From contig CAJINV010000003.1 of the NCBI GenBank assembly GCA_905178155.1, positions 3,317,600 through 3,381,599 of the forward strand: a stretch of DNA of 64,000 nt, in the 5' to 3' direction. The notes beneath the pieces are model-generated. The model saw nothing but the letters and a program-made list of their open reading frames with translations, had not been told where the DNA came from and did not search any database. A program made the translations under genes and the position numbers. Below are positions 33,401-44,778 of this stretch, in pieces. The DNA is from Amoebophrya sp. A120. Taxonomy: Eukaryota > Sar > Dinophyceae > Syndiniales > Amoebophryaceae. Position 1 is the first letter of the stretch, and every line of letters starts with the position of its first letter.

Positions 33401-34952
33401 CGGCAATACAAGCATCAGCAAGAATGCCGATTTTGCATGACAAATTTACACTGGTGTGGAGTGCTATTTTGACTACCAGAAGTTGTCATGTTGGGAAACT
33501 AAGGGCAGGGCGTCCCTGTGTAAATAGCCTAAAACGGTAACCTCATACCCAGCAAACTCTAGCAGAAATCGACTTGGGCAAAGCGATCACTACCGAGAGA
33601 CAACAGCAAAGAGCTCCTGGGACGGCTGCAGGGTGAGCTTTTGTCGTTATCTAAGTAGGGATAACTTTGTCATGCAAACATTGCCAAGAGGCACAGCTTG
33701 AATTTGGGATTATGCATTACAAATCGAAATGAGGGGGAGGGGGAGTTGTGCACTCTCATATCCGCCCCGCGACCTTTTTTGGGGCAAGCACCCCGGGAGC
33801 GGGTTTGGCCAACCTGCCCAGCGTGTCTTCGTGAAAGGCCTCCCACGCGCCGCGGCGCAGCGCCTGGTAATACGAGCTGGTGTACAGAGCGCGGTCATCG
33901 CCAACCAGTAAGCACTGTTTGTGCTCCGACCCGGCACTGGCCCCCTTACTTCTCGGAGACCTGTTCGCATTGGTCGGAGGGAGCGGTGGTGGCGACGCTC
34001 CTGCCATCAACGTTGGCGAGGTACTTCTACCGTCGGTGCTGGCGTGCAGAAGTTGGTGCTGTTTCATTTGCTGAGGGTCCAGGGAAGTCAGGACGTGCCC
34101 GGGGCGCGCAGAGTGCAGAAACTCACTTGCGTGCGGCAACGGCGGACGCCCAGGCTGCTGTGACATCAGGGCACCATCCAGACTTAGGGACCGGACGTGC
34201 GTTGCACGAGGAGAGTTCTCGACCCGCAGAGTTGGCCGGGGGTCGGAGTCCCGCCGCCGGCGGGGCGTGCGGTCGGCGTCGTGGCCCGCCCCTGGACCGG
34301 CGCTGTTGGTCGTGCCCCCAGGCCCACTCGTTGTGGGGGCGGCGGTCGTCGGCACCAGCCAGCTTTCGGGAGCCGCCGAGCTGGATCCGCCACTGAAAAG
34401 ACCGATGTGCAGCACCTTCAGCAGGGCGTCCTCGCGATACCACCGGGCGATCTTTTTCTGCACGTCCTCGAGCGGTCGGCCCATGCCCTGGGTCGTGAGC
34501 CAGTCGTCGCGCTCACTGCATTTGGCTTCCCAGGTGCTCCGCGTTACCGCTTGCTTGGCCACGGGGTTTAGGATGTCGCCCAGGGGAAACGATTTCCCGT
34601 TGTGCTTGTTGCGGCTGAGCAGGTGAAAAACCGAGGCCAAGTCTACCAGGACGTCGGGCGTTTCTCCCGGGGGCTGCGGGCCGTTTTGGTTCGTGTTGCA
34701 CGTCAAACCTCCCAGACCTAACGAATGCATACCGGAGTCGGTCATGATGTGCATCCGTCTCCCTTCTGCAACGCGCGCATTGATGGTTGCAAGCAGCAGC
34801 AAGAAGTAGGCACCGGCGCTGACAATGATCCCGATGCGCCGCCCACACGATCCAACTTCGAAATTTTTGTGCGCTCGTTGGCTGAGGACCTTGCGCTTGC
34901 CGGTGGTACACGAGCGACTCTTTGTGGTGTAACGACATGATGGCGCGCCCAT
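30493..34952 (-). CDS. 1181-aa protein of unknown function; all three introns are introners
   Basis: Exons 34952-33766, 33354-33114, 32845-31517, 31281-30493; 3546 nt. A hydrophobic segment near the N-terminus (GIIVSAGAYFLLLLATINA, ~41-59) after a basic stretch suggests a signal anchor. A proline/serine-rich low-complexity region (~200-370) precedes a region with RAIAYPFHKTAQMLTGEERE, then GIDDYKVPLRTRILGHAFSR and FKIPLGEADCFFKNQRN. A histidine/threonine-rich insert and a coiled-coil-like stretch (ELETVYERKQKAVENVLAEA) follow. The C-terminal part (DWFEITKLSAEMMGTHQFPL) looks folded. I recognise no family. Each introner removal restores frame: AGRRRKILKK, KWCDPEMHF, PQFVAGFLEV. It may be lineage-specific and in the secretory pathway. 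Confidence 0.8.
31282..31516. mobile_element. Introner, family A (235 nt)
   Basis: Inverted termini TATGACAGTGCACAACC and GTTGTGCACTGTCATA, with CCCCTCATTTG extensions. Duplication ACGAA sits at 31277-31281 and 31512-31516. Removal gives P-Q-F-V-A-G-F in frame. No AG acceptor in the right frame exists near the 3' end, so excision is non-canonical. Confidence 0.93.
32846..33113. mobile_element. Introner, family B (268 nt)
   Basis: Inverted termini: TGCAAAAGTGTCTGGGTC on the left, GACCCAGACATTTTTGCA on the right. Duplication TCGCA sits at 32841-32845 and 33109-33113. Removal gives K-W-C-D-P-E-M in frame. A GT-AG pair inside the inverted repeats (GTCTGG ... CCCAG) is also in frame, so both splice modes are possible for this copy. 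Confidence 0.9.
33355..33765. mobile_element. Introner, family A, long copy (411 nt)
   Basis: Termini TATGACAGTGCACAACTCC and GGAGTTGTGCACTCTCATA. Duplication TCCGC sits at 33350-33354 and 33761-33765. An extra ~190 nt in the middle, bounded by GCATGACAAAT (~33.43 kb) and TTTGTCATGC (~33.67 kb), is absent from the 223-235 nt copies, suggesting a nested or composite element. A TGA just inside the donor side rules out a canonical donor at the first GT. Confidence 0.9.
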
Positions 34953-35774
34953 TGTTCTATTTTCCGAAGAACGCGGATCTCCAAGAACTCTCTCCGTGCT
35001 GCCCTAACTCCGGGGCTTGTGCGACCTCTGGGTCCACCAACGGACTTTGAAAGTCTATAAACATGTGTAAGGAAAACAGACGCAGGTTGTGTTCGGTTCG
35101 TGTTGCACAACGACGCAAAATAAGTCCAAAGCTAAACAAGACCGGAAGCGAAGGGGACGTTCCCATGGCGCCTCAAATAAACCAAAAGCAAGAAAAAAAT
35201 ATCAAGCCCGAATTGAAATGGTGCGAATGACGTCGAACGCAAATAACATGAACCAGGAGAAGGGTGCCACAAGCCCATGAAGGACGACGACCGGCAAACG
35301 GGCCAGGCACGTTCGGATCCACATCCGAAGGTACCAAATAAAAATGGTGTCAATGTATCGTAGAAGACAACTCTTTGGTACAAATTGTATACGGGCTACT
35401 TCTTAAGTTTTTCTTACGCTTGAATCAGATCTCTCGAAGGAGATCGTAATTCAGATGCCGACAACGTTGGAATCGAATCGATTCCTTCTTTGTACAATTA
35501 TTGGATGTCGAAGATGCAGCATCAAATATCGTACACATACAACTTTTCCAAACAAACGCACCAAATACATACTGATTCATTGATACCATCATAAACTAAT
35601 TTTGACATAGTCTCAATTTTAGGTACAAGATTCTTCAACTTCCGGTTGTAGAACTTCCAATAGCAATTGCAATACATTTCCTGCTCAATAATGGTAAATA
35701 TATAAGTACAACTTTCTTGTTCGTAGTCACTGTCACGCTAGAGCGTGGTCCTTTGATCATTTCGGCGTGGTCTT
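34953..35774. other. Intergenic, no gene seen
   Basis: An AT-rich stretch between the cysteine-rich gene's stop and the 1181-aa gene's start. There are short ORFs only. Confidence 0.5.
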
Positions 35775-37331
35775 CTACCATCGAAACCCAGCTGCGCCGT
35801 TGTTTTCGCCGTGGTCTGCAGGGAAGAGGAGGTGGAGAAAGGAGTATGCTGCCAGCAAGGAGAGAAGCAGGACGCTGCCATTTTGCATTGCAAATCCACT
35901 TCTTGGCACGGAGTCGTTGCACATCACGTCACAGCCTTGTCCTTCGTCGAGCTGTGCTTTTTCGCCGAGGCAGTAGTATCACACAGAAAAAAGCTGGCAG
36001 GGCATATTTGTAATGCAAAAATAAACACACACAACAATTCGTCATGGGTGGCCCCATAGCATGCTGTTTCCGCTATGCAATACAGGTTTTTTCGTGTATT
36101 TATTTTTGCATTACAAATGCGCCCTGCCAGCTTTTTTCTGTGTGATAAGTAGTCCCGCCATTGAACCTCGTGGCACGTCGTGAAGGAGTCTTTTGCGCAA
36201 TAGGCCTTGCCTGTTTTTTTTTCGGAGTTGTAGAGATACACGTATACGAACGTATTTAGTTGCTGGTGTCAACATCCCCTGCTCTGACAAAATGGAAACG
36301 GAAATACCGTGTCGGCATTCAGTAGAAATACAACTAGGATTAAGACTCTTATCCAAAACAAGGAAAATATCAGTACATTTCAATGCGTCGCATTTCTTGA
36401 GGATCTCTGTGATGCCCATCTGCACCGCAGCAATGAGGCGTACGCGATAGTCGGCGGCCGCTCGCTGAAGCCGCCATCTGCCTTTGCCGTACATCGCGCA
36501 GCCGTAAATGCACTCGTAAAATTCGCGGCAATCGTACAGCAAGGGGTGGTTCCACATGGCATCGGTCTCCGCTTGGCGCTGGCAAAACTCATCGAACTGG
36601 AACCTGATATAGATGTGATGTAGATGCTTCGCTTTCAATTCTGGTGTCTTTATTTGTGTGTCGTGTGTGGAGGCACCTTCAGCTTTATCTTGCTATTCCT
36701 GTTCTTGTTTTTGACAGGAATAGGTAGAGGTCGTACTATCATTGACCACGACGAGTTCGCCTTCGCGATAAATTTAAATAATCGTCCGCGGGTTCTTAAA
36801 CTATCAGGGAGATTGATTCCCAATAAGAAAGTCACTTATAATGTTTTGTAGATGTACTACTGGAGATACTATATACCACTGTGGCGCTATCTGCTGGTTG
36901 ATGTTGTTGCAGCTGGTAAAGCACATGCGCTCGTGGTCTCCGCCTTCCGCAGCGCCATCGCAGTAGTAAACGCGTTCGAGCTCTCGGAGCTGGTTGTCCA
37001 AGTTTGGGCTGACTGCGGTGATGGGCGTCTTGAAATCGAATTGCGTATACGGGGAGACCATTGCATGATTTGCAGGCGACGAGGACTGCTCTGCAGCTCC
37101 ATCCGAATGCTCTACCTCCTCACTTTCGGTTTGCTTGGCGTAGGCGTTTACGGTGTTATGGGCTACATTGTCGACTCTCCCTTCGAGGGGTTTTGTCAAA
37201 GAAGGAGCCGCAGTAAGCGCTTCAACATGCACCTGTTCATCGTGCGGCTGTCCTTTTGCGCAGGGAAGAAGGAAGTAAGGCACGATGGGTGGGAAACAGG
37301 TCGTGGCAACGAGCCGTCGCATCTTCATCAT
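35775..37331 (-). CDS. Cysteine-rich secreted/membrane protein, paralog 1, 4 exons
   Basis: Exons 37331-36877, 36603-36377, 36210-36153, 35976-35775; 942 nt, 313 aa. The third intron is an introner; the others are GT-AG. An N-terminal signal peptide (cleavable hydrophobic stretch ending LLPCAKG), a polar spacer and a cysteine-rich domain follow: YYCDG, MCFTSC, APQWFQFDEFC, YDCREFYECIYGC, KKCDALKCKAYCAKDSFTTC, YCLGEK, GQGCDVMC. The C-terminal hydrophobic segment VLLLSLLAAYSFLHLLF suggests a membrane anchor. The cysteine order matches the neighbouring gene at 38424-39846, which fixes all junctions. I recognise no known domain. The chain is probably surface-exposed and disulfide-bonded. Confidence 0.85.
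35977..36152. mobile_element. Introner, family D (176 nt), longest inverted repeats in the window
   Basis: Near-perfect ~48-bp inverted termini: TATCACACAGAAAAAAGC, then TGGCAGGGC and TTTGTAATGCAAAAATAAA, mirrored at the right end. Duplication AGTAG sits at 35972-35976 and 36148-36152. The right end has an in-frame TGA and no AG acceptor after it. Removing element plus one duplication gives QWRDYCLGEK, aligning with the paralog's cysteine. This is direct evidence for non-GT-AG excision. Confidence 0.96.
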
Positions 37332-38423
37332 ACTCGTTCTTCACAGGACGAGTTGGCAATCAATCAGCATACATCATCTTCGTCCACCGGCAACAGGTTC
37401 TCGTGCCTCCTTTCCGTGCGCTGCATTGATGACTTCAAGAACCGTAGTAATGACGCTGCGGTTTTAGAGTCGTGGTCGGACGGGAAATGACATGCAAGAG
37501 GCCGTTCTTCCCCTTCCGAAAGACTAACCCTTCCGATAATTATGCGCATGCACGACAAAAATGAAAATCACACATTAAGCGCATGCTGCATTCTACAGTA
37601 CAAACTATTTTTACCCTGATCAACAACAGCACCTCACGAAAAAACTTTTACTGCTATCACACACGGAACGACCAGGACGAAGAACCCTGGCGATTACATC
37701 ATTTTCGGCTTGGCGGAAGTAGCTATGGTATTGATAATCATAATCTTCTTACATCGGGTTTGATATAGTAGGTCTAGGTGTGGCAGATCCGCACGAATGT
37801 TACAGCATCCAACCAGGACCTAGTATCAACGACGAGACGGAGAAGATCAGACGGGCACTCTTGCTGCGCCGGTGATAGTAACGATCACGACCACGACCCT
37901 GAAATAAGAACGATGATGTGGAAATAATGGTTCGATGACGATTGGGCGTCTTCTTTCATTTCCTAGTACTTATCTATTGTGTTGCCTACTTACGAAGCTG
38001 CAAGTCGAAAAGAAGTACTTAGCCTTAACACGACATGCACTGAAAAGCCTAGGCGTGAAACGGTGCGTGTCCCAACAAACTACACTGACGAGATCCAACG
38101 ATTTTCAATTCATTCGCATCACTTTGCGTGTTGTGCTGCAATGTTCATACATTATCATCTCATCAACATGTTCATACAGTTATACTCCAAAAGTTTGAGA
38201 GAAGCTCAACCTTGATTTGTTTCAATTTTTTTACAAAGAACGGACGCAAGACTTATGGTACATACGAGTACAATGTGGATTTGAAGTTCTCTAGGTACAG
38301 CCGTTTTCCGTCTTTTGTTGACGGAGGCGAGGTGCTATTTGTCCTTCCCTTTACCAAAAAATCCACTTCAATCTTCCCGGAAAGACAATGTCAATAATTA
38401 CTCCAGCATCGCCGTCGCCGCGT
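37332..38423. other. Intergenic between the two cysteine-rich paralogs
   Basis: An AT-rich interval with short ORFs only and no third paralog copy visible. It carries the paralog 1 promoter and the paralog 2 3' region. Confidence 0.5.
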
Positions 38424-39846
38424 TCAGTACAGAAAGAGCGTGAGGCACGTCATGAAGACCGCGACCGCCATGGCGACGGAACTAACTGTCTTGCTAGCAA
38501 TCGCGGAGTTGCAGTCCACTTCGCACTGGCCGCCAAACTTGAGATATCCGGGTCGATTCTTCAGGCCGATGCACTCGTGGTAGAATTGCTGCTCGCGGCA
38601 TCCGGCAAAGATTTTTCGCGCGCAGTAGCTTCGGCACTTCATCGCGTCACACCGCTCATTCTCCCGCAGAAAGGAAATCTGCGCCTTCGAGATCATCTCT
38701 CGCCGCCGCCATTTCCTGTTTTGCAGATAAGACGCAGGTCCATTTGAATTTGTCTTTTTTCATCACAAAAACCCCGACAATCATCAACAGTGATAGTGAT
38801 CCATGTAAGTAGTACTTAGATCTATTCAAAGGAACTACATTTCTTGATGAAAGCATGAACAGAAGTGATACTCCGCATCGAGCATCTTATCGCCATCACC
38901 CCCGTGGACCTCGCACCCAAAGACGCATCCGTAGAAGTCGGGGCACTGAGAGAACCACAGCGAATCCTCGGCGTACTGAATGCAGGCTTGCTCCCACCGA
39001 TACCACTGTGGGACGGCGATTTCTCCAATGACGTTGCACGAGTCCAGACAAAATTTCCGGTACAACGAAGGAAATCGCATATCGACACACATGCTGTTTT
39101 TGTTTTTGTATGATCAAAACATTGAAATAAAATCTAAGGCTCGCACGACGGACTACTTACAGTACTCCTACTTCTTAGATGAATCAACCACACGTTTTCG
39201 TTTTCTTACGATGTAAAAAAATGTGCACTTCTCAAAAACAAAAGCCGCTTAGTATCAAAAAAAAAAACCTCTGGTATCCCAAATTGATCATATCGCGGTT
39301 AAAAACATCCATCGTCGTCGTGGCAGTGACGGTGCTGAACTGCAGCTCTCGGGGCGTGTCAACTCCATGCGCCACTTGGGAGGTCTCTGTGATTGTTGTA
39401 CCCGCGTCGAAAATGTTGTCCGCCTGGTGTTTATTTCCGGGCGTGGCGGCGAGGGGAGCCTTTTCTTCTCCTTTCGGAACTAGAACTTCGTGAAGCACCA
39501 GGTTCGTCCGGGTAGTACTCCGGTCCGCCTGCAGACTTGTTGTGCTAGCCGAAAGCCCGGCGGCGCTACTATACAGGAGCTCTCGTTCTTCGTCTTGATG
39601 TTGTAAATGCAGGGGGTAGAGGTCCGATGAGGTGGAAGCTGTCAACGGAATACGAGCGACGTCTTCACCCTCTCCTGCTGCGTGCGCGACAGGAGCGAGG
39701 CACATGACCATAATATGGAGCTGCACGGCCGCGTAGCTGAGAAAGAGGAGTGCGGAGCGATGATGGAAAACCACACTGCTGCTGAGACGAGTCATGGCGA
39801 AGACAGTGGTCCACCTCATCAAGCCTACCGCTGCGGTGCGTCTCAA
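38424..39846 (-). CDS. Cysteine-rich secreted/membrane protein, paralog 2, 3 exons
   Basis: Exons 39846-39269, 39093-38872, 38715-38424; all GT-AG; 1092 nt, 363 aa. A long N-terminal leader has a hydrophobic core (ALLFLSYAAVQLHIMVMCLA, then PVAHAAG as a plausible cleavage region). An S/T-rich spacer is followed by the cysteine domain: SMCVDM, KFCLDSC, VPQWYRWEQACIQYAED, SQCPDFYGCVFGC, ERCDAMKCRSYCARKIFAGC, HECIGLKN, GQCEVDC. The C-terminal hydrophobic segment VAMAVAVFMTCLTLFLY ends the protein. It differs from paralog 1 in spacer length and lacks the introner found there, so that insertion post-dates the duplication, or was lost. No known family recognised. Confidence 0.87.
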
Positions 39847-40842
39847 GCTCCTGTCGTTTTATTCTGGAATGCTCTCTACTACACGGACGTGAAAACTGTT
39901 CAGACGGGAAACGACAAAGCAACTTCGTGGTGTCGGCCACATCCTGCACGACCGTTGACTCCTTTGGTGGACGGTTTCTGGGTGCAACAGAAGATGACCA
40001 GCAATGATGACTTGGACTTCGACTTATCTTTATTATTTTTCCCCGGTTGCGATGTGCCATAGCAATACAATGTGGTCAAAAAAAAACGATCTTGACACAC
40101 AAAATGATATAGATTCAAACACGTTCGTTAATCGCACACTTTGCCGGTGGGCATAGATACTTACCAAATTAAGTTTTACCAAATGCCAAGACTACACTTT
40201 TCCTCATACAACAAGCACGATGCTTTATTAGATACTCCCAAAACGACCGATAATTGTTGTGCTACGTGCGAGATCGAAGGGGAGGACCACAATCACGATT
40301 GCAGAGAAACGAAATCCACCCACGAGTACGAAAAGGCGCGACGATGACCGAGGACAATTCACGAAGCCGAAGGGGATGAGCTTTTGCTTTTCGAGATCAT
40401 ATCGTTAGGTTGTTTGCGTTTCTTCAACATAAATATTTGCATTTCTGTTTTCTTGCACTTGGGAATGCGACTGAAATGTGCCGGCATTGATCACATGAAC
40501 CGATTTGTCAACAATCATGGTACTCTGCATTTCTTTACTTCAACGAGAGCGATATCCATGGTTAATCTTCGGGGTGCACTGAATTGGAGTGTGCGCGGCG
40601 GAATTTGGGTTAATCCTACAGCAAAGAAGAGTTTCTTTCACAAGGGCGAGACATTGCATGCATTCTTGACTCGATCTCAATCGGAAAAAGAAGAATTTGA
40701 CTTCATGTAAAGAAGAATTTGAATTTCAACAGTTGCGCAGGGGAAAGGCGTGCTGACCACTTTGAAGATTCGACGCTAGAGACGCATGAACAAGGGCGTC
40801 CGCATGCATGGGCGCACCGGCAGCACGCATGGGCGTCTACAA
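39847..40842. other. Intergenic, no gene seen
   Basis: An interval between the transporter stop and the paralog 2 start. A 108-codon plus-strand ORF (40384-40710) lacks recognisable content and I do not call it. Confidence 0.45.
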
Positions 40843-43329
40843 CTATGTCGGTGGTGGGTCTAAAACCTTGAGCGCTTGCAAGACCATGACTACAGCGCCA
40901 ACACCGTTCAAGGCGCCCATCAGCAACAGAACCACCACGGGCCAGCGGAAGTCCCCCGCGAAAAAGGCGGGCTGGTATTCAAGAAAAAAAGATTGTAGGT
41001 GTAACTTTCTTGGAGGATTAGCATGACAAATATCTCTCGCATGACAGCAAAGCCCTGTTATGGGCAGATAGTATGCGAAAACGCCCTTGAATGGATCCTA
41101 CAATGCAGGCGCAGCATGAAAGGCGCAATCAATTTGCATGTAGTTGCGCATCACATTCACAAATTTACAATAACAACTTCGTTTTTTTCTTGGATAGCAG
41201 GAGAAACATCATCAGTGTTCCGATCGCCGCGGACGTGAGTCCTATCACCTGGGAGGGGTTTTTTACCAAACAGGCCACTGTGGCCGCGGCTACCGTGTAC
41301 AAAATCGCGGATAGTAAGCGGGCCACCGCGAAGTCATGCAGTTTCTTGCGGGGGCGCTCAATGAAGCTCTGCACGCGCTCCAGGCTGGCAACATCGTCTT
41401 CGTTCCCGCGGCTTCCATTACCACCTCGGTCGCGTATCCTGTCGCCCACTGCCAAAAAGGCTCGAAGCGTCGGGTTCAAATTGATCGGAAGCGCAAACTG
41501 TGCGGTATAGTTTTATCAATTGACGACCACCGTGCTGCTACAACTACACTAAATCTGATTTTGACAATGACCGAGTGACACAAAAATCCTCGCGGACGCG
41601 ACCAAGCTGAGAACAACTATACTCATGCAATATAAAAAATGAAGTCTGAGTAAAGCAAACTGCTACAACTGTTTTAGTACTCAAATTTGTCAAGAAAACT
41701 GCTAGAAAACGACCTGTTTCTGTCATTTGTACCAAGAGAGTGACCGCCAATGCGAAGCGGCTGATTATTGCTGCTGGATCGTCAGAGTCATAATTCTTCA
41801 GAATGTCTGACGCCGTCCCTTCGCCAAAGCTGAGGTAGCCGCACACGGCAATGCCGAGGTAGAAAAATATCTGCACGAACGTGGCGGTGTAGGTCACCTT
41901 CGTGATCCGCTGGGAGGTTGGCACTTCCATCTCGGCGGCAACCGGACACACGTTCAGGTGACAGTTGTACGCGAAAACGAAGTTCTATGACAAAGCACCA
42001 CAACTACCCCGCCCCCTCATTTGTAATATTGCATGAACAGCAATACAAACACCAGCACACGTGGAGCCTATGCATGAGAAACTTATGTCCCTATTGTAGT
42101 ACTGTTTGGGCTTCCGGAATTGGTCATGCAAACAGTGCTACACGGCAGCGACTGGATTATGGGGTTGGCATGACAAATGAGGGAGAGGGCCAGTTGTGCA
42201 CTTTCATAAGTTCCCCAGAGCGATGAAAAAGTTCCAATCCAGCCGTACTACGAGGAGCTCATCTTGCAGTTTATTTTTTCATCAGACGACATTTGATTTA
42301 TGTTTTCTTCAGCAGCAAACCAGCATGAGTACGCCATCATCCGTAGTACGTACTAAGCGATGTTGACGCGGAAGTTCATTTCGACAGAACGTATACCGTT
42401 ACAAGGAAGCGCAAAGACAATTTATGTATCGAGACAACAGGTTCTTGGTCTTGCACCAAGTTACAACTGATGGAGCCTACCAGTACTACACACCAAGTGC
42501 TGAAAGGTCTTCAGAAGTTGTACCAAGTATTTGCTGCGTCACTTGTCCCGGTGTGCGTGCTATGATAAGCGCGGAGGTGTAGGCCAGACTCACGGCGCCG
42601 ATTACGCTGCAGTACTTTAGCGCGCTCAGGTTTTTTGGCACGGACAGTGGAATGACAAAAACGAGGATGCCGTAGATAATTACGGCTCGGTCGTGCAGCG
42701 CGGGTATGGTGGGCAGGAAGATTCCGGCGAGTGAGGACATGAAGTCGCCGACAAAGTTGAAATAGGCTACCTGTACGCCGAAGCCGTAAATGGCGAGCAA
42801 GCAGTCGAAGGCCCCACCGCATCCGGCGATTTTCTTCCCGACCAACTCCCCGTACTCCATGCTCCCCGTTTCTGCGGTCTTGAGCATTAGCACCTTGACA
42901 ATAAATGCGGACATCATCAGAATGCATAGCCCTACTCACTGTTTAATACATAGTAGGCACTACACGGTGTATCTGCAGATGCAGGGGTGGCACTACGATG
43001 AATAAAGTCAAAGGAAGTAAGTACTTAACACTAAGACTGTTCAATTATACCTGTATACTGTAGGCGGCAGCGAGCCCGCCAAGTATCAGCAGGAAGGCTC
43101 CAAGGCCCATGCCGGTAAGGCGCATGGCGTAGGGTAGCGTCAGCAACCCACCACCGATCGCTGTGGAGGTGAGCGCCAACACGGACTGCCGTACACCTCC
43201 GGAACGCAGCGGTCGCCCAAAATTGTGTCGGAAGAAATTCGGTCTACGCACCTCCGAATAGGCGAATCCTTGCGCTGCGACAATCGGAGAGACGTCTTCC
43301 ATTTGTGTTGCTGCGGCGGTGGTCGTCAT
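40843..43329 (-). CDS. SLC38-type amino-acid transporter (AAAP family), two introners
   Basis: Proton- or sodium-coupled amino-acid transporter family. Exons 43329-43059, 42931-42524, 42247-42214, 41985-41733, 41497-41202, 40975-40843; 1395 nt, 464 aa. TM1 carries the family signature TAIGGGLLTLPYAMRLTGMG. Later NFVFAYNCHLNVCPVAAEME matches the SLC38 F-x-CH-x-N block. About eleven hydrophobic segments; the last is VVVLLLMGALNGVGAVVMVL. Introners lie between exons 3 and 4 (228 nt) and before the last exon (226 nt); the other introns are GT-AG. Exon 1's donor was chosen at GTATACAG because only that keeps the frame. Substrate unknown; location plasma membrane or vacuole. Confidence 0.9.
40976..41201. 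mobile_element. Introner, family G, before the last transporter exon (226 nt)
   Basis: Inverted termini CAAGAAAAAAA and TTTTTTTCTTG. The flanking duplication is imperfect: GCTGG at 40971-40975 versus GCAGG at 41197-41201. An internal AGCATGACAAAT word is present. Removal closes the frame (FLLPAFFAGDF). The short arms and mismatched duplication suggest an older insertion. Confidence 0.75.
41986..42213. mobile_element. Introner, family A, in the amino-acid transporter (228 nt)
   Basis: Termini TATGACAAAGCACCACAAC and GTTGTGCACTTTCATA by complement, with the CCCCTCATTTG extension. Duplication AGTTC sits at 41981-41985 and 42209-42213. An in-frame TGA lies just inside the donor side, so a canonical donor further in is excluded. 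Removal gives IALGNFVFAYNCHLN. Confidence 0.93.
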
Positions 43330-44778
43330 GGTTTTGGTCTTGCAGTGAACAAGTTGCTTTTTGTGGTATAAATCTCAATTTCAATCTTTGAAATCAGTCG
43401 ACTGGTCGTGGTGGAAGGACGATCCGCTTGAAGGTTACGATTTGTCGTGCGGTAGGTTGTCCAGCAGTCCAACAGCCTCACCGACGATCCAATGTCTAAG
43501 TGGAAGTGGATTTATTTTTTCGCGTTATAATACTGCGCCGCAGTGCCAGTGGTCGGACACGGTCTTACATAGGTCTCCAGAGGTGGACGAGAAGGCCGTG
43601 GAAGACGAGGAGCAGGACGGCACAAAAGTGAAAGGAGCGGGCAATGTTGACGCAAGAACAGATACTGGAAGTGACGATACGAGGGTCATGATCTTGTGAA
43701 TTGCGAACAACAAAAAACCAAATGAGCCTGTGTTCAGCAACAACGCAACGGGCACGACTGTTCTTTATCTTCGGATTAAGATTATACTCAAAATAACAAA
43801 CTAGTACCTGAGGAACGCAGGAAGGAGGATGATCGAGCAATCAACGGAGTTAACAAGAAAGATCGGCTCCACGTTCCATATCGTTCAAGGGGCTGCATGC
43901 ACTTGCACATGACACCACATCCATAAGTAGAAGCGTAATATTGAGAATGCTACTTGTCCAACAATGTCGACAATCGATTAATATGTTGAAATTGTTCATG
44001 GGTAGTACGGGGGCTCACGAACATGCAGATGCATTTTGTGCCACACAAAACTGTGGAATCTGACGACAAGACGCCAACTTATCTTACCGCGGATGCGCAA
44101 CTTCGGTGAGAACCCAAGGGAACACTCCGATGAAAATTCAGACTTTCTTCCAACATCCCCAAAGGGATTGAGTCCTTCGATACAACACGATCATTTTCTT
44201 AGAACCCTGCTGGTAGTATCGAGCTGATGATCTTTTCATGGAATTCTTGTCATCATTTCGAAAACTTGATGGGGCTTGTTGTCCTTGTGTTTCTACAAAC
44301 TCATACATCGATGAGATGTGATGAAAATCTCAAATTTGACGCCCAATAAAATACAGAAAAAAATCAAATGTATGCGTCGCGGCATCTTCAAAATCAAATT
44401 CAAAACAAAACTAAAATGGGCCACCATCACCATCGATCATCAATTTACTTTTCGCAGCAATTGCTCCTGTGTTCATTCCTTGTCCTTGTCGCGATATTAA
44501 AGCAGAAGAAGAATAAAAGGCGTTGATACGGAAAAGAAAAAAAAGCAGGTCACGGTCCATGTACAAAAATCTAGGCCTCTAGTCATGCCACGATTTGAAA
44601 TCGGATTGGCGCGGCATTAAAACATGAAGTTTGGGAGGAGGCTCGTCATCTTCTAGACCCACTATTGTTCGCACTGAGGTATGCAAGAAAAGGGCTCTGT
44701 ACGTTATTCATTTGAATAAGCTTGATAAGGGCGGCTGCACAGAGTAAACAGCGAACTGAGTCCGTAGGTTGCGGTACG
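43330..44778. other. Intergenic, no gene seen
   Basis: An AT-rich interval with short ORFs on both strands, none with recognisable content. It includes the transporter promoter region. Confidence 0.5.

Noticed and set aside
40384-40710. 108-codon plus-strand ORF
   Set aside because: No recognisable domain, against the otherwise uniform minus orientation, and no supporting exon structure.
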